DNA of 64,000 nt from Harmothoe impar (taxonomy: Eukaryota; Annelida; Polychaeta; Phyllodocida; Polynoidae): assembly GCA_947462335.1 (NCBI GenBank), contig OX381707.1, positions 62,163,773 to 62,227,772 on the forward strand, read 5' to 3'. Made by a program: the position numbers and the translations under genes. Of this stretch, positions 11,591 to 24,889 are shown one piece after another; position 1 is the first letter of the stretch; each line of letters begins with the position of its first letter. The notes under the pieces are model-generated. The model searched no databases, was not told the origin of the DNA, and was given only the letters and a program-made list of their open reading frames with translations.

Positions 11591-12883
11591 GACGCACGTA
11601 CTGCAAGCCCACATAATTATTAGTAGAGCCATGCATGTCAAACCCAATATTCTACTGTTGTGGTTGTTATCTCCCCGTCACAGTATACAATCTGGTAATT
11701 GTATTTCATTGTTGAACCATGGAATGAGAGCTTTCCTTCAATATTGAATACCTACAATTGGGATCACACGAACTATAATATATATAACAAGTTGTCAAGC
11801 TAGAAATGCCCTCATCCGTACCATTAGTAGCTATCTGTTTCTATACCATGAGCCCCCTTACTAAGGGCCTTAGTTGTTCTTAAGTTCCCAAGGTGTATAA
11901 CCTGTGTGCCTACCTCTCCTCCTATTCCTGTCTCGTCCTGTAGCTCATGTCCATTGTAGAAGCTGGTTATTGCAGCTGCCAAGAGCAAGGAGGGCCCCAC
12001 CTTATATCTGTCCGGTGAGGGTGCTATGTGAGGCAATACACCTCTACTCCAGGCGGCCACCTGGAAGTTTCTGGCAGCCCTCTCTGGAGCAGAGGACGTG
12101 ATGGGAATCAAGCCTGGCGAGCGCAGAGTCTACTGTTACTAGTGCTAGAACCTAACTAGACACTTGTTGAGGATATGTGGGACTACGCATCTTGAGAGGG
12201 CAGTGTGGGCGGGGGGAAGGATGAAAATGACAAGATCATCAGATAAGAGGTATCGTTTACTTCTAAAATGTAGGGAGGTATTGGGAGTATCTACATATAC
12301 ATACTGTAGGCTACATGGTGTATGCCCCTCCCAGTATGTTTTGCCCTCCTCCCGACACCCTTGTAAATCTAAGTTTTTTGGAATTATAAGAAGATAATCT
12401 GCTAAATGTACGACTTTCTATAATAGCAATAGCCATACATCCCATGGAGAGTGGGACTATAATTTATGACAACAGCGTTAAAAGCATTGCATCCCTAGCC
12501 CTGGCCAGCCTATGCTGTGCGCTTATCACACTCAACCTTCACCCTCTGAGGAATCCTAGATCACTCTGATATAAATCCTTGATAATCCTGCATACCAAGC
12601 CAGCACCCACACCACACCCCCTCCCCAGCCTATCATCTGCCCCCTACAGAATGCATGTAATGACCAGTTTAGGGATTGGGGAGTGGGTGGGAAACCCTGT
12701 AGTATTGACTGACACAAGAGGCAAGTATTGAGATTACCCCCCCCCCTCCCTTCCCAATATCCACCCAGATCCACCAGACCGTGGAGGAAATTCATATGCT
12801 TCAACAAGCCCCGCGGTGGAGTCTATTTCACGCTGTTAACAATACGGCAGTGTAGGGTGGAGATGAGTAGGGTGTGAGGGAGG
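11591..12883. other. Non-coding stretch, nothing recognised
   Basis: Short frames on both strands only. A C run lies near 12737. No motif supports a gene. Confidence 0.45.
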
Positions 12884-12891
12884 GGTATGGG

Positions 12892-13376
12892 CCCGGGGGG
12901 GGCACTGACTCTTTGATGCTGACTACCCACTGCCGCCCTACAGCCCCCCTTTTTTACACTCAGAAGTTCTGGCAGTGTTCTGACCGCCCCTCCTTTTCAA
13001 GTAAAGGGAAAATGTGCATATTGACCGCCCCCTATTATGGAGAAGGTGAGGTTTAAGGTCCAGACAGAGCAATGGCAAACTCACCAATTAAAACTGCAAA
13101 CTTACCAATTAGCACTGCAAGCTTAACAATTCACCCTTTCTCACAATCAGACATGGTTTTGTGATCAATTAGTGCTGTATAAGCTCAAGAAATCATCATC
13201 CAGAAAACCTTATGCCCTAATTCCCAATGGGATTAGTGGTGACCGCCCTTCCCTTTTAACCTGGGAGTGGAGTGACCGCCCCTCCTTTTGAGCCCTACCG
13301 ACATTCGACCGCCACCGCTCTGGACAGTCGTGCTGCAGTGGGTACCCAAATCATACCTCAGTGCCCCCCCCCCGGG
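12892..13376. mobile_element. hAT-like MITE with CCCGGGGGGGG-CACTGA ends
   Basis: The left tip CCCGGGGGGGGCACTGA is matched by the right tip TCAGTGCCCCCCCCCCGGG. The direct repeat GGGTATGGG lies at 12883-12891 and 13377-13385, giving an 8-9 bp target duplication. TGACCGCCCCTCCTTTT occurs near both ends (12979 and 13272), and ACCAATTA/GCACTGCAAGCTTA-type repeats lie between. The hAT assignment rests only on the target length. The element at 22273-22727 has a related tip. Confidence 0.75.
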
Positions 13377-14016
13377 GGGTATGGGGCTAGTAGGGGTGTT
13401 AGGCTGTTGGGATACTCTCAATCATTTATCATGATTTTATTTCATCGAAGGCAGCAGAAAAGAGCATTCCCATATATTAAAGTCAGTGCTTTAACACACG
13501 TGCAGGCGTCTATATTTATCCTCCATACATGTCAACTTTCGTATTCTGCAACTTTTACGGTGGCACTAAAGCTACCTGGCAAAATGCGTATAGTTATTTG
13601 CATCCATGGTATTATGAATTATCGTCCGCTTAGGTATACACTATATGATGCTATAGGGTACTTTACGTAGAGCACCATACATATTCCATCACATTTTTAT
13701 GGTAGGAAGGAAGCATACCGGATCCCTACACTTATCTCTCGCCTCCATTTCGCTCGGAGGAACCGCGAGTGATCAATCTCAACCTCTCATCTGTGATCAC
13801 ACCTCCCTTCTCACTTTTTTACCTCCCAGCCACAAGACATGTGTCGGGCAGTAGGCCGAGTAGGGAGCAGCTCAGTGCAATGCCTGTTAATCATCTCCGA
13901 TCCAGGAGCAACTCACGGTCAATTTCCCCACTTCGAGCAGATCCCTAGTACATGTCCATGCAATCAAACCCATGCACGCATTTACCATTACCACGCCTGG
14001 AGAGTGTTGGTGCTGA
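13377..14016. other. Non-coding stretch, nothing recognised
   Basis: The plus frame 13272-13670 begins inside the neighbouring MITE and has no recognisable domain. Otherwise nothing was seen. Confidence 0.4.
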
Positions 14017-14159
14017 ACGCATGCGCGTGGTCACGTGAACGGTCGGAGGGAGTGTCCGACGCCGGAAGTGAACGATTCATGAAAAATCGCTGAGTCAGCA
14101 ATGTCCGCTACCCACAAGGCACCGCCCCGGACATGACCTACATTTTCTCGTCACGTGAC
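14017..14159. promoter_or_regulatory. CpG-rich cluster of promoter motifs
   Basis: Within 143 bp are ACGCATGCGCGT (NRF1-like, 14017-14028), TCACGTGA (E-box, 14031-14038), CCGGAAGTG (ETS/GABP-like, 14062-14070), GCTGAGTCAGCA (MAF/AP-1-like, 14089-14100) and GTCACGTGAC (14150-14159). This mix is typical of TATA-less CpG promoters in animals. No adjacent coding exon could be recognised on either strand. Confidence 0.4.
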
Positions 14160-17100
14160 CTGCCTGCAACTGAACAGCTCGGGGAACTCTGATGAGCGAT
14201 AATAAGGGGCCACGGGAGGAGAGCAGATCATGGGGCAAATGGCAATGAATTGCTCTGGCTGTTTTCTCGATGGGAGTGGGAGATATTTAATATGGCAGAC
14301 ACGCCGGGCGTTATTGGACTCGTTATTGCAGGGACAGTCCTGTGATACCAGGGGAGGGGGATGATCCTGGGACCATTCATCATCCAGATCAGCCAAGGCT
14401 ACCCCCACTCAATAGGACATCTCTCAGACGGTGGGTCAGATCCAAGACAGGAAATTGGAGAATCTTCTTCGTAACTCTTTTGATAAAGAGGCAAATCACA
14501 GGGGAATTTAGCGTCAGATGGTAAGAGCATAATCAGGAAGTGAGTTATTGGTCTCTAATCAGAATTGATAGGTTACAGGAAATAACTAGGCCCAATGAAC
14601 CCCAGCAAACTCTTGTCCACTATTTGACTATTAGGGAGGGAATCATTGTCCTATATATTGCACTATATAAGGGAGTCATACCACCAACACATGGAAACAC
14701 ATTCCTTTATTGAGTTTGGCAAGTAGCATCTTCACATCAAAAGCTAAGATTACATCCAGCAATGCCACCTGCCAAAGCCACACACATTGGCCATACATTT
14801 AAATGCAAGCTTACAATGGGACAATCAGACGTAAATGAATAGCAAATTGTCTGGGAAAAAAGTCTAAATCAGGCGGGGAATGCCAAGTGCCAACAGTAGC
14901 CCAATGATGAATCACTGTAGCAGCCCTTGTTAGGACAACTTCCCGACGGGAGGGGTTGACAAGAAAAGGAGTGGAGTGGCAGTGTAGACATACACCGGGT
15001 CGGCCTGCGACAAAAGAGGGGGATTTGTCATTGCAAAGGAGGGAAAAGAGGCAGCACTGCTCTGTGCCATTGCCTGGATGGTGGGTGCTGGTGGTTGTAT
15101 ACTGGAGGACCTATAGGAGGAGGGAGGTTGGGGAGTGGGGCAGGATGAATGAGGCACCCTGGAGGCCTTTAGACATGGGTGGAATATGCAACGCCATTGA
15201 GAAGGTGGGCTAGACCTGCCATGGTGTCCAGACATGATCTATATACAGTGTATACCAGCTATACTATAGCCTATAGCCTGCAATAGATGCATAGCCAATT
15301 CCCAGGAGAACACTCTGTCAGTTCTGTCTTTAATATTTTAAGTGACTGAGCTGCTCCTTAAAAGTACTCATTTAGACCTTGCACTGATTCCCATTCTATA
15401 ACTATGACTGCTACCAGTGACTATTACCTTTCATCTTTAGTTTTTTCCCTGTATTAGGGCCTACTTGGAAAGGTTCCTGCGCAATATTGTGTTTTCATTG
15501 ATCTTGCTTTTTTTCAGAAACCACGCAACACCTCTTGCCTGTCTTAACAATATCATTGTGTGGGTTAGACAACAAAAACACTGTAACAATGCAAATGGCT
15601 TGCGCTTTACTTGTTGTATAGTATTACAGTTGACTGATGCTATTCTGTTACACTTGAGCTGCCCTACTTATACACTGTAAGTAACTGTCCCATTTCATTG
15701 TTTTCCTTTAGCGGCCTTTTATTACTTTCACCCTGACATTGGCCCTCCCTGTAACACTCTTTAAACGCTATTAACCTTTCCAAGGGATACAGTTTATGGG
15801 CTTTAGTCCGGGCTTCAGTCAAGTCCAATAAGGAGTAACTGGGAGTGCTTTCAAACAGACCTTGAACAAACCTGACATGTATTGGCACAGAGCTCTCTTC
15901 ACAACAAATACTGTGGATTATCAATTCCACAAAGCCAAGGCCTTATCCCAATACAATTATTTCGATGATAGACATATCCACAGCCGGGGAAGGGCGTCAT
16001 GGGAGATGAAAGCAGGTGTGCCATATCTGTTTTTAAAATCCTTAGGACCATAATAATATATGGTTCTAAAAGGACGTAGGTTTCTCAGAAAATAAAGCCA
16101 TAGAAAGGTTATGGTCTCAAGAAAAAGAGCCTTGAATGTCTGAGCAACTCCAAACAACATTTATTTATCCACACCTGAAGCATTTATACGAGCGCCCATA
16201 TGTGAGCTGCACTGAAGCAGTGAGCATGTTAACAACGTCGTTTACTGGTGTTACCTGAGTAGTGTATCAGGTGTGAGCAGCTCTGGAGCAACTCATAGAG
16301 CAGCTCATGAAGCGGTTAGCACCTGACCTATGGTGAACTATAGAAGCCATACAATAATTAGGGCCCCACTATATGCTGGAGGCGGCTCGTTACTATTGTA
16401 CTAGACATGTTTCAATCCAATTTACTTTATCATGTGTGCAATTAAAGCTGCCAATAGACCAACCCAACAATGACTGGACGTTGTTATACATCGTTTTCGA
16501 TGGCAGTTATTAGTTCTCCTTGGGTATATCTAAAATCTAAAACACCAATTATTAAAACCGAAAATGAATCTGGACTGTGAAAAGAACCAAAGAAAAAACG
16601 TATTTCAGCATGTATGATAGATATGTTATACACGAAAGGTATTAATAGTACTAGGTATATAAATAAAGTGTGTATACTTCTTTTGCAGGTGGTCGTGAAC
16701 TGATGTTTAGAAAATAAACACCTCATCATCTTGTGTACGACCCCCTTGGTGAGGCTCATACACTAGAGGCCTTATCTAGGCAGGTGGTAGGAGGTGGAAC
16801 GATGAGACGAATTTTCTTATTATCACCCTCTTATGTTACCGTTACTGCTAAATACTCCTCCCTACCGTGAGGTTAGGCCAGGCCCAGAAGGATGTAATAA
16901 CATATCTTGTCAGAAAGTGTATTATTATGAAAGAGCAAATAATAATAATAATTATCATTATTAGCTATTTGTTAGTACTATGCTATAATAATACTTATCA
17001 TCCTAATTATTCGAATTTCTTGATCCTACGTTGAATGATTTTCCTTGGCTGTTTCCATTGCAAAGGCGTTGGCATGCCTAAGTTGATTCTTATCAAGTAT

Positions 17101-20100
17101 AAATATAACAATATGTAATTGAGTATACGTTCCCTGCATCTTCAAATTACATCAGTATCATATATCCAGTATCATAAATCCATCCCACAACACCAGCTCT
17201 GCAGACCACCCACACATTAACTCCTATAGTTTACACAATTTGGTAGACGATAATTGTCAATCTAGCTGCAGTGTAGGAAGCCATCAGCAGTGCCCCTCCC
17301 TCATCTAGCCACCAACCACTGAGCCAACACTAATGAAAAAAGGACCACCAGGGAAAAATGTCACCACCCCCTGCTTCCATGCCAGGCAGGTTGTGTGGAG
17401 AGGCCTGCCAAATGACTGCAGCACTCCTCCGGTGTAGCAAGGTAAATAGCACAGATCCCCTGGAGGTGCCATGGAGCTGCGTGCCTGGAGTGGGGAGGAG
17501 ATTGAGATCCCTACCTGTAGCATTAGAGGTGTGGGCAAGATATCCACCTCCTGGGCTGGTGTACAGTAATATGTTTTCTTTACTTAGTGTGTTGTGTATA
17601 TATGCAAACAAGTTGCAGATAGACTAGGATGCTATCATACAGCAATGCTGGGATACACAGGGCACCAGTTAACAGAGGTTATATGTATTAATTCCCGTGT
17701 GGTCCTTTTCATGGATGGCGTATATATCAGAAGTATATTTTGTCGGTATAAAGTCTAGACTAGTCAGTGTCATGATTACATTAACCACCATAAGTATATG
17801 AAACACTGCATCAAACTTATAATTCAATATATTGAAAATGGATTAAACCACCATCATGACTATAACACATGGAGCAGATGTGTTAAGTTTGTTGCTATAG
17901 ATGTATATGGCTTCTATCCCATTTCCCTCAACTTCCGGTGAGAGGCAACTATGGCTTCTTCCTAGGGGGCTTTTTGTGCAGAATCAATCAGTTTTATATT
18001 TATTTCTGTAGACTATAGTCAAGTGACTAATGGTTATAAATATGCTGAAGTATGACTTGCTTTCTCCTGCTTTGATTTAATAAGATATGTTTTATGTTAA
18101 ATATATTATAGGTTTGATGTAGGACATAACTATGTTTTAACGCGGATCACTAACTGTTGTACATTGCATTCGTATTTACTGCACTTGTGTCTGTTTACCC
18201 CTTTCCCATATTTAACCACCGCTAATCCCTGATGCTGACGGCTGATAGACGATTCTGATCATCTTGGGAGGACTTCCATGCCTAAGGAACCTCCCACTCC
18301 CCTCAACCACCACTCTCACCGCCACCAAAGGACCATCACTCTCCAGAAGGGTTTAGTCAACAGTGCCCCATATTAGAGCTGTAGCTCCTGGCTGGACCTC
18401 TGCTGGGAGTGCATGTGGGTGGTGTAGGGCTATCGGAGCCCCCCCTGGTGAGGCCATTGGTGTTTATTCACCGTCCGATCTGGGTACAGTATTGATCAGT
18501 GAGTGACAGAGCCATGGCTGGCCGTCAAGGTGCTGGCAGTGCTCAGCGTAGGGCTGGTGTAGGTGGGGTTGAGTGGGGGGGGGGGGTTGATTGAAGGCAT
18601 CGGGTATAGGGAGAAGACCAGCTCCTTTAGATCCAACCCACACAGATGTTGTAAGTGGGTATACCCTATATCTGCTCAAGGCACCTTCCGCAGCGCCCTG
18701 AGCATATTATGTCGGCAGTCAATACTAGGAGCTCGGAGCTGCTCACCATCCATTCAATAACGCCCAGTGAGCTGCTCTTTCAATAGGCAGTCCTCGTTCT
18801 ACTATTGATGGAGCCACAGTGTTCATTATAACCCCCATGCAGGATTCTCCATGTGGAGGGGCCCAGTAGACATATACAATTTTTTTCCTTCTATTAATCT
18901 AGGCGGTCAGGCCAGTATTATGGGCTGCAGACACTGTAATAAGTCCCAGTACGCTCCAGGTCCAACCAGGCAGCTATCTTGACCCCATGAGGGCAACCTT
19001 CATCGACTCATATCGACTCGCTCCGACTCAATTATTCCCCGAGAGCTCGCTATATGCGTTTAGTGACCATCATCTGCTCAGAACAGCAGGAGGGATGTTG
19101 TGAGCTGCTCCACCCTGTTGTTTGTAAGAGGTTAGGAGTAGGAGTTGCTCAGTGAGCTGGGTATATAATAAGATGAGCAATTCATTGCCTGCAGTGTTCT
19201 GTGTTTAGCTGCTCATCATTGCCACTTATTACAGACCACTGGATGCAGATAACAGAAGAGCAGCTCTCACTCAGCGAGGAGCTGCTCAATCTATAGACAG
19301 CTTTATGTCTCCTCATCCCATTCATGCCAGATTAACTTGCCCATTAATGTTGTATGAGAACAGAAGCAGTCTAGATATCCATGTCCAGGGGGGAGTATTA
19401 CAGGAGTGAGGGACAGGTTGTACATGGTTCCTACCCCCTCCAGCTTTGGTCAAAGAGAGATCAGACATGGAAGTCAAGTGAAAAGGGGTCAGAAATTCAT
19501 TTTGTCCCTCCTACTTTGAAACTGCTTGCTACTGCATAGCCACAAACAGTTTTTAAGCTTGCCCTTCACCTTTCACCTAGACAGAGTTTAGTGCCTTCCC
19601 TCGGTCTACCCTGCCATACACCCTCCCTGGTGTGTCATGTCCAGAAGGCCGTTGCAGACCTGAAAGGGGCAAGGATCAGGCGTCCTCAAGGGGGACCAGA
19701 GTTGACAGAATTAATCAATATGTGGAGGCCCTTCCAGGCAACAAGGTTAATACAGAGGATCCAGGCCCAAACACTAAAGGTCCCGGGCCCAAAGAGGAGG
19801 GGTGTGTGACCTGCTCCGTCCTGCCATGGGAAATCTATAGTGCACGGTAAGGAGAGGATCAGAGGGTCTAGGAAGCTGAGATAACGATTACTAATCAATA
19901 TCAGGAGAGCAGGAACATAGCTATATCTATGTCCCAGGGTAGGTTATACCCCCAAGGCATTCAGCAACACTATCCAGCATTAGAACTAGAAGAAAGTTCA
20001 GGTAATTCCATGAAGTGGTTTTTCAAGTTCAATCAATAACCAATCTTACCAGCAGATCAATAGAATTGGATTAGAGCATAACAAACTCTCGTTCACCCAC

Positions 20101-22264
20101 CTTGAACTTTGAGAAAGTGCTTAAAGGTCTTACCCAGGATAATGGTATAAGTGCCAAAGCAAGGATCTGGGTCTCACATCCCAACCCGGACCTCTACCAT
20201 CATCCCAACTCCCACCACCATATAACCTACTCTAACCACAGCCGGACATCTGGACGTCCTCTGAGTACATGAGTTGTGACTGTGTGGGACAGATACCACC
20301 AGGCCTGGATGCTCCCTCCTCCAGGGTCCCTGTAACGCATATCGTGTCCCTAGTGCAGGGTGGGGCCATTGTCAAGCCAATTGTCTGCACGTTATAGTAT
20401 ACCACTGGTCCCACTCACTGGCTGTTACATGCTTACACTGCCATGTGTTTGACCCATCTCAGCTAGGGGCCTAGGGGTACCATTTTCAATACCTTTTTTG
20501 TGTTTGTATTTTCTGTCTCTTCTCTTTTTTTTTGGGGGGGGGGGGGGGGGGTTGGGGTGTGAATGGTCGTTTTGTACTGAGGTCTAACAAATATGTAAGA
20601 ACGTGGAGCATAATGATGGTGACATTCAGCTACATGGCTTCAATGACGTAACTGAAACCTTTTCTCTGTTTCTTATTTTCTGTATTTTGTTTCAGAAAAG
20701 TATAAGAAATGAATGTATCTCGTTTACTACGGGACGTGTAATGTCAGTGAATGTCTTGGCAAATAGGCTATGCGTGTATCAATCCCGGTGGGTGGATAAC
20801 CACTGCAGCACAACTGCCAAGAGCGGTCACGGTCAATTTCTTTTAGATCCTGAAAAGGGTGCGCATCCCGAGGTAACAATGTATACTGTGCCTTTGTTCT
20901 TGATCATATAGAGGGACTGGCTTACTTTAATGTACCTACAAAGGTCTCTGATTCGGAAGATCTACGCAATCCCTGATCGGCTTTTAAAAACGTCAGGAGT
21001 CAGTTTGAACAAAACATAATACATCGTTATGTTATCTATCAATTCTAACCTGTCACACATTCCCTGAACTGTTATCCGATTACTAGCAGGCCTTTGATCC
21101 TATGTTGAAATATCTTTACCATCGGTGTGACGGAATCGTTTCGAGTCTTTTTCTGCTCATATCAAGACTCTGAGCAGCCCTAGTTCCTCCTCATTCAAGA
21201 TTGAAGCCGTACTTTTTAACACCAATACAGTGAGATACACCCTCCCACCATATGGGATCTCTTCCAGGGTAGGGATGAGCATGGGGAATCCCAGGGCCTA
21301 TACCTTATAGTAACAATCCATCACACATACCCATCTGACAGGCCATGAATGAGGTACAAACTATAGGCAGAGGTCACACCAGCAGCAGATGGGGAGGGGT
21401 TGGCAGGCTGGGGATGGATGAGCACATCATAGACAGGAGGATGTTTTTAAAGGTTGTAACCAGAGGATTCAGGCAGCTGGCACTGATCAACCCTACAAAG
21501 ACGTGCATGTATGTCAGTCCACAACCACTGGTGGATGGAAGTTGGAGTGGCCTTTCATATTTTTCTGTTATGGTGGTGGTATAGTGTTTTAAATGGATTT
21601 TTCTACTGAAGTGTGTGTGTCTGAAGGTGCCGATAGCAGTAGAGGTGGTGATGGGGAAGTTGTCCGAGAAGGCCTCTAAACAGTACCAGGGGTAGTGGTG
21701 AGGATCATGGAAGAGTATAAGGCCTGTGATAGTAAGGATGGTTTGCGATGGAGCTGCTCGTGGCTGTATATTATCATGTATGCAAGGTTGTGGGTTGAAC
21801 AGGTGGTGCTTGCACTGTTAAAGATGGTGAAGGTCTGTGTATGGCCACTATGGGTGATGACTGCTGTGGTTGGATAAGGCATGGTTGGTGGCAGAATGTT
21901 AATAGTGGCAGCTATATAGATGCTGTTTTTATAATCATAACTTGTCTTCTTCGCAACTACAGCAAGCATGTATGAGTGAGATTTGAATTTTTCCAGTTTG
22001 AATAGTTTAATCATAGACTTGAACAAGTCTATCTAGGGCAGCATACAGGTGGTAGGACTGTAGTACACTGAAGGATATATACTGGTAGTTTACAGTATTG
22101 ATGTTTTGCAGCCCTGTGGTCTAGTGGGGGCATGGTGCCTGTGCTGTTTTGATATATTTGGTATACATGTGGTTCTGTGGTATCCCCCCACATCCAACAC
22201 ACAGTGGTTATGATACATTGCACATACCATCCACCAGGCACAGGCATTAGATACCATGATGTGA
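14160..22264. other. Long non-coding stretch
   Basis: No gene or array could be supported. Items seen are an (AAT)n tract near 16940, a run of about 20 G at 20531-20551, and a concentration of the palindromic nonamer GAGCWGCTC (15348, 16275, 16298, 18736, 18769, 19102, 19258, 19279, 21751). All frames here are short and without known motifs. Confidence 0.45.
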
Positions 22265-22272
22265 AGGGAATG

Positions 22273-22727
22273 CCCGGGGGGTCCACTCCCTATCTTTTCT
22301 ATAGTAACTATGTGCGTACATCACCCCAAATTTAGAACCCTTATAACTGCGGGAAATTCTGAAAAAGGTACCCCTTAGAGAGAGATTTTTTTGTGGGTAA
22401 AAGAAAGAAAGTGATTGCCTAAAACACCCAAATATAGTTAAATTCTAAGGGGGAAATCCAGGAAAATTTATCATGTTTAAAGTGATATTATCAGAAAAGC
22501 ACCCCTTTCCCTACCAAAAGCGAAAGAAGAAGCACTTAAAATATTATGATTTGGTAAATGTTATGAAAATTCCCAAACATGTGCTCTAAAAGGTACCCCT
22601 TTGGCCCAAAATGAGTACCCCTTAGAGAGGGCCTGCATGCACAGTTGGTGGCACCCAAAAAGGACCCCTTTTCCTTCAGTTTGTGTACGCACATAGTAAC
22701 TAAAAGTCAAGGAGTGGACCCCCCGGG
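22273..22727. mobile_element. hAT-like MITE with CCCGGGGGGTCCACTCC ends
   Basis: The left end CCCGGGGGGTCCACTCC and a following TAGTAACTATGTGCGTACA are mirrored at the right (TGTACGCACATAGTAACT…GGAGTGGACCCCCCGGG). Flanks AGGGAATG (22265-22272) and AGGGAAGG (22728-22735) form an 8-bp duplication with one mismatch. Inside are repeated AAAGGTACCCCTT / TACCCCTTAGAGAG motifs. It has no coding capacity; the 125-codon antisense frame 22561-22938 crosses its right end. Confidence 0.8.
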
Positions 22728-22735
22728 AGGGAAGG

Positions 22736-24118
22736 CCTAAATTACCTTCATGATACTGGCCAGGCAATTGCTTTAACGCACAATGTTGGTATGCACTATA
22801 TCCATCACCAATGATACAATAAGCCACACCAACATCCAATACAGATTGTTGGCTGCATATACTGTCAGAATTGCTATACAAAATGTGGTTACAAATACAA
22901 TAACCTGTCGCACCAGCGACACCGTGCAATAAATTCATTTTGATTGTTCAAACACACACTATTATGAGTCTGATATGTAAGAGTAAGGTAATATGGAATA
23001 GTTATAGTGTTGTGCACATCATGTATGTGGCAACGTATATATAGATCGTCGTAGTAGGCTACTGTAATAGACAGAATACAGGAGCATAGCCCTTGTCTTG
23101 CTTTAGCCTAAATATTTTAATTCAAACTGAACGGAAATGAATTGGCAAAACTGAGACATAAAGTATTCTCTGCGTTTGGTAGATGTGAGTATACTTCAGA
23201 AAGGGGGTGGTATTCCTTTCTAGCTGTATACAGCTGGAGTAGCTCGAGGTCTATACCAATAGTGTGTGAGCAGTTCAGGAACAAATCATAACCATTCTGA
23301 GTCATGAATCACAATGATAATCTGAATAACAACACACCCATGCCACATTACAGCATTGGCACCATGGTGTCGGGGCTTGTTTTTCAGTATTGATTTTTAC
23401 TGTAGAGCCACATGGAAAAGACATCTGGTCAACACAGTATCATGTGACAACAGGGTGTGGTTTATGGCACATGGAGAGGGGGGTCTATTATCACTGGCTG
23501 CTTGGGGACAATACTGATGGGATTCTTGCATTGTTTTCTCACTACATGTACAGCATTGTGTGTACACCCTTTCCCATTGCACTCAACACATGCCCCATGG
23601 GTTTACCCTCCATATTGACTGGCCCATATTAGGCATCATGCTGCCGCTATATGATTGGAACTCATATCTCAATGTTTGAATGTTTACAAACAGATATAAA
23701 TCTCTGATCTTAAAATTGTATAAAATGCTTCCTTTCTTAGAATGACGAATAGATTGTTTTCATCACCCATACTGTTAGAGGCACTAAGGTTATATTGGAA
23801 TAACAATCTTTGCATTGTCCCTTGCAGGAGAGATGGCATCTCATTTCCAGAAGCTCTAGGTGGTTGACACTATTTATGCGTCCATTTAGACGCAGCATTC
23901 TGTGCATACCGAATAAGGGAGTTGGTGCGTAAATACGGTAGGCGTTAACGGACGGTAAAGAGAGAAAACACAGATTTAATGCCCTGGAGCTATCTAGATA
24001 ATATTATCATAACGTGTTATTTCAGAGGTTGCAGGGTTGTTCTCTCCCTTTCATGAATTGCCAATCAATCACTGTCCAATTCTTTAAAAGTGTGTGCAAG
24101 TGGAGGATATATTTGGTA
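22736..24118. other. Non-coding stretch, nothing recognised
   Basis: Short frames only. The boundary with the LINE fragment at about 24120 is uncertain. Confidence 0.45.
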
Positions 24119-24121
24119 TAA

Positions 24122-24511
24122 TTGGTGCAATTAATCTATGGCACGGGCAACAAATCTGCCCTGGGCAAAATTCAGGGTACCATTGATAGGATGCTTAAGG
24201 TATGTTACTTTATGCTTAAGGATGAAAATGCTGAGGACATCAGGAAAAGAGCCAAAATCAAGTCCCTAGACAAAAGAAGGGACCTAGCCCTGGCCCTAGC
24301 CTCATACAAATATGCTAGTTTTCCAGACAATTTAGACAATAGGGATATAAGAACTCGTCAGCATGATGCCAAACTGGTGAAAGTCAAGACATATAAGCTA
24401 GCTACAGCAAGACACAGTGTCACATATCGTATAGGTCATAAATGGAACTCCCTATCCCCAGAGATAAGAAATTCCTCATCCCTGGAGGTGTTCAAAACGA
24501 ATGTCTCGTGA
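24122..24511 (+). pseudogene. LINE ORF2 C-terminal remnant
   Basis: This frame encodes the region after the polymerase domain. It has the pattern 'SLDKRRDLALALASYKYA' followed by RTRQ and a terminal HKWNSLSPEIRNSSSLEVFK. That pattern is the common C-terminal signature of CR1/Jockey-superfamily reverse transcriptases (WNsLP…R…sL..FK). There is no credible start codon: the frame opens with TTG directly after TAA (24119-24121), so it is a 5'-truncated remnant and not a separate gene. The natural stop TGA at 24509-24511 is kept. No endonuclease or YADD motif is present. Confidence 0.75.
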
Positions 24512-24889
24512 AAAATGATGAAAAATGAGTGTCCTAAAAGGTATGATAGTATCAAGCTCCGGCCCGAGCGCTCTCCATGGTTCCCCTAACAATCCTCCCA
24601 TTGGTCCTCTCTCTGACCAATTTTCTTTCTTTCACTTTAAATGTACTAATAATAATGAAGATAGACATGACTACTCACACACTAACTTACAGGAAAAAGC
24701 TACTTTTTGATGCAACATGCTAAGTAAAACTTGCATCTATAAAGTGATGCTAACTGTATGCTAGCATATGTATTACTATAAAGCATAATTATATCTCAGA
24801 CTTGCTGTAACCGACAATATACAGGACTAGTTCCTGTCAGTTGCAGTTGAAATAAAGATCTTTGAATTGAATTGAATTGAATTGAATTG
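24122..24889 (+). mobile_element. 5'-truncated LINE (CR1/Jockey-like) fragment
   Basis: It consists of the last 129 codons of a non-LTR reverse-transcriptase ORF (24122-24511), a 3' UTR, an AATAAA at 24851-24856 and a terminal (TTGAA)n tail at about 24862-24889. A short 3' microsatellite in place of poly(A) is usual for CR1/L2/Jockey-type elements. The 5' end is cut off by an in-frame stop at 24119-24121, as expected from incomplete reverse transcription. It may belong to the same family as the element at 59660-64000, but that element's 3' end lies outside the window. Confidence 0.75.
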
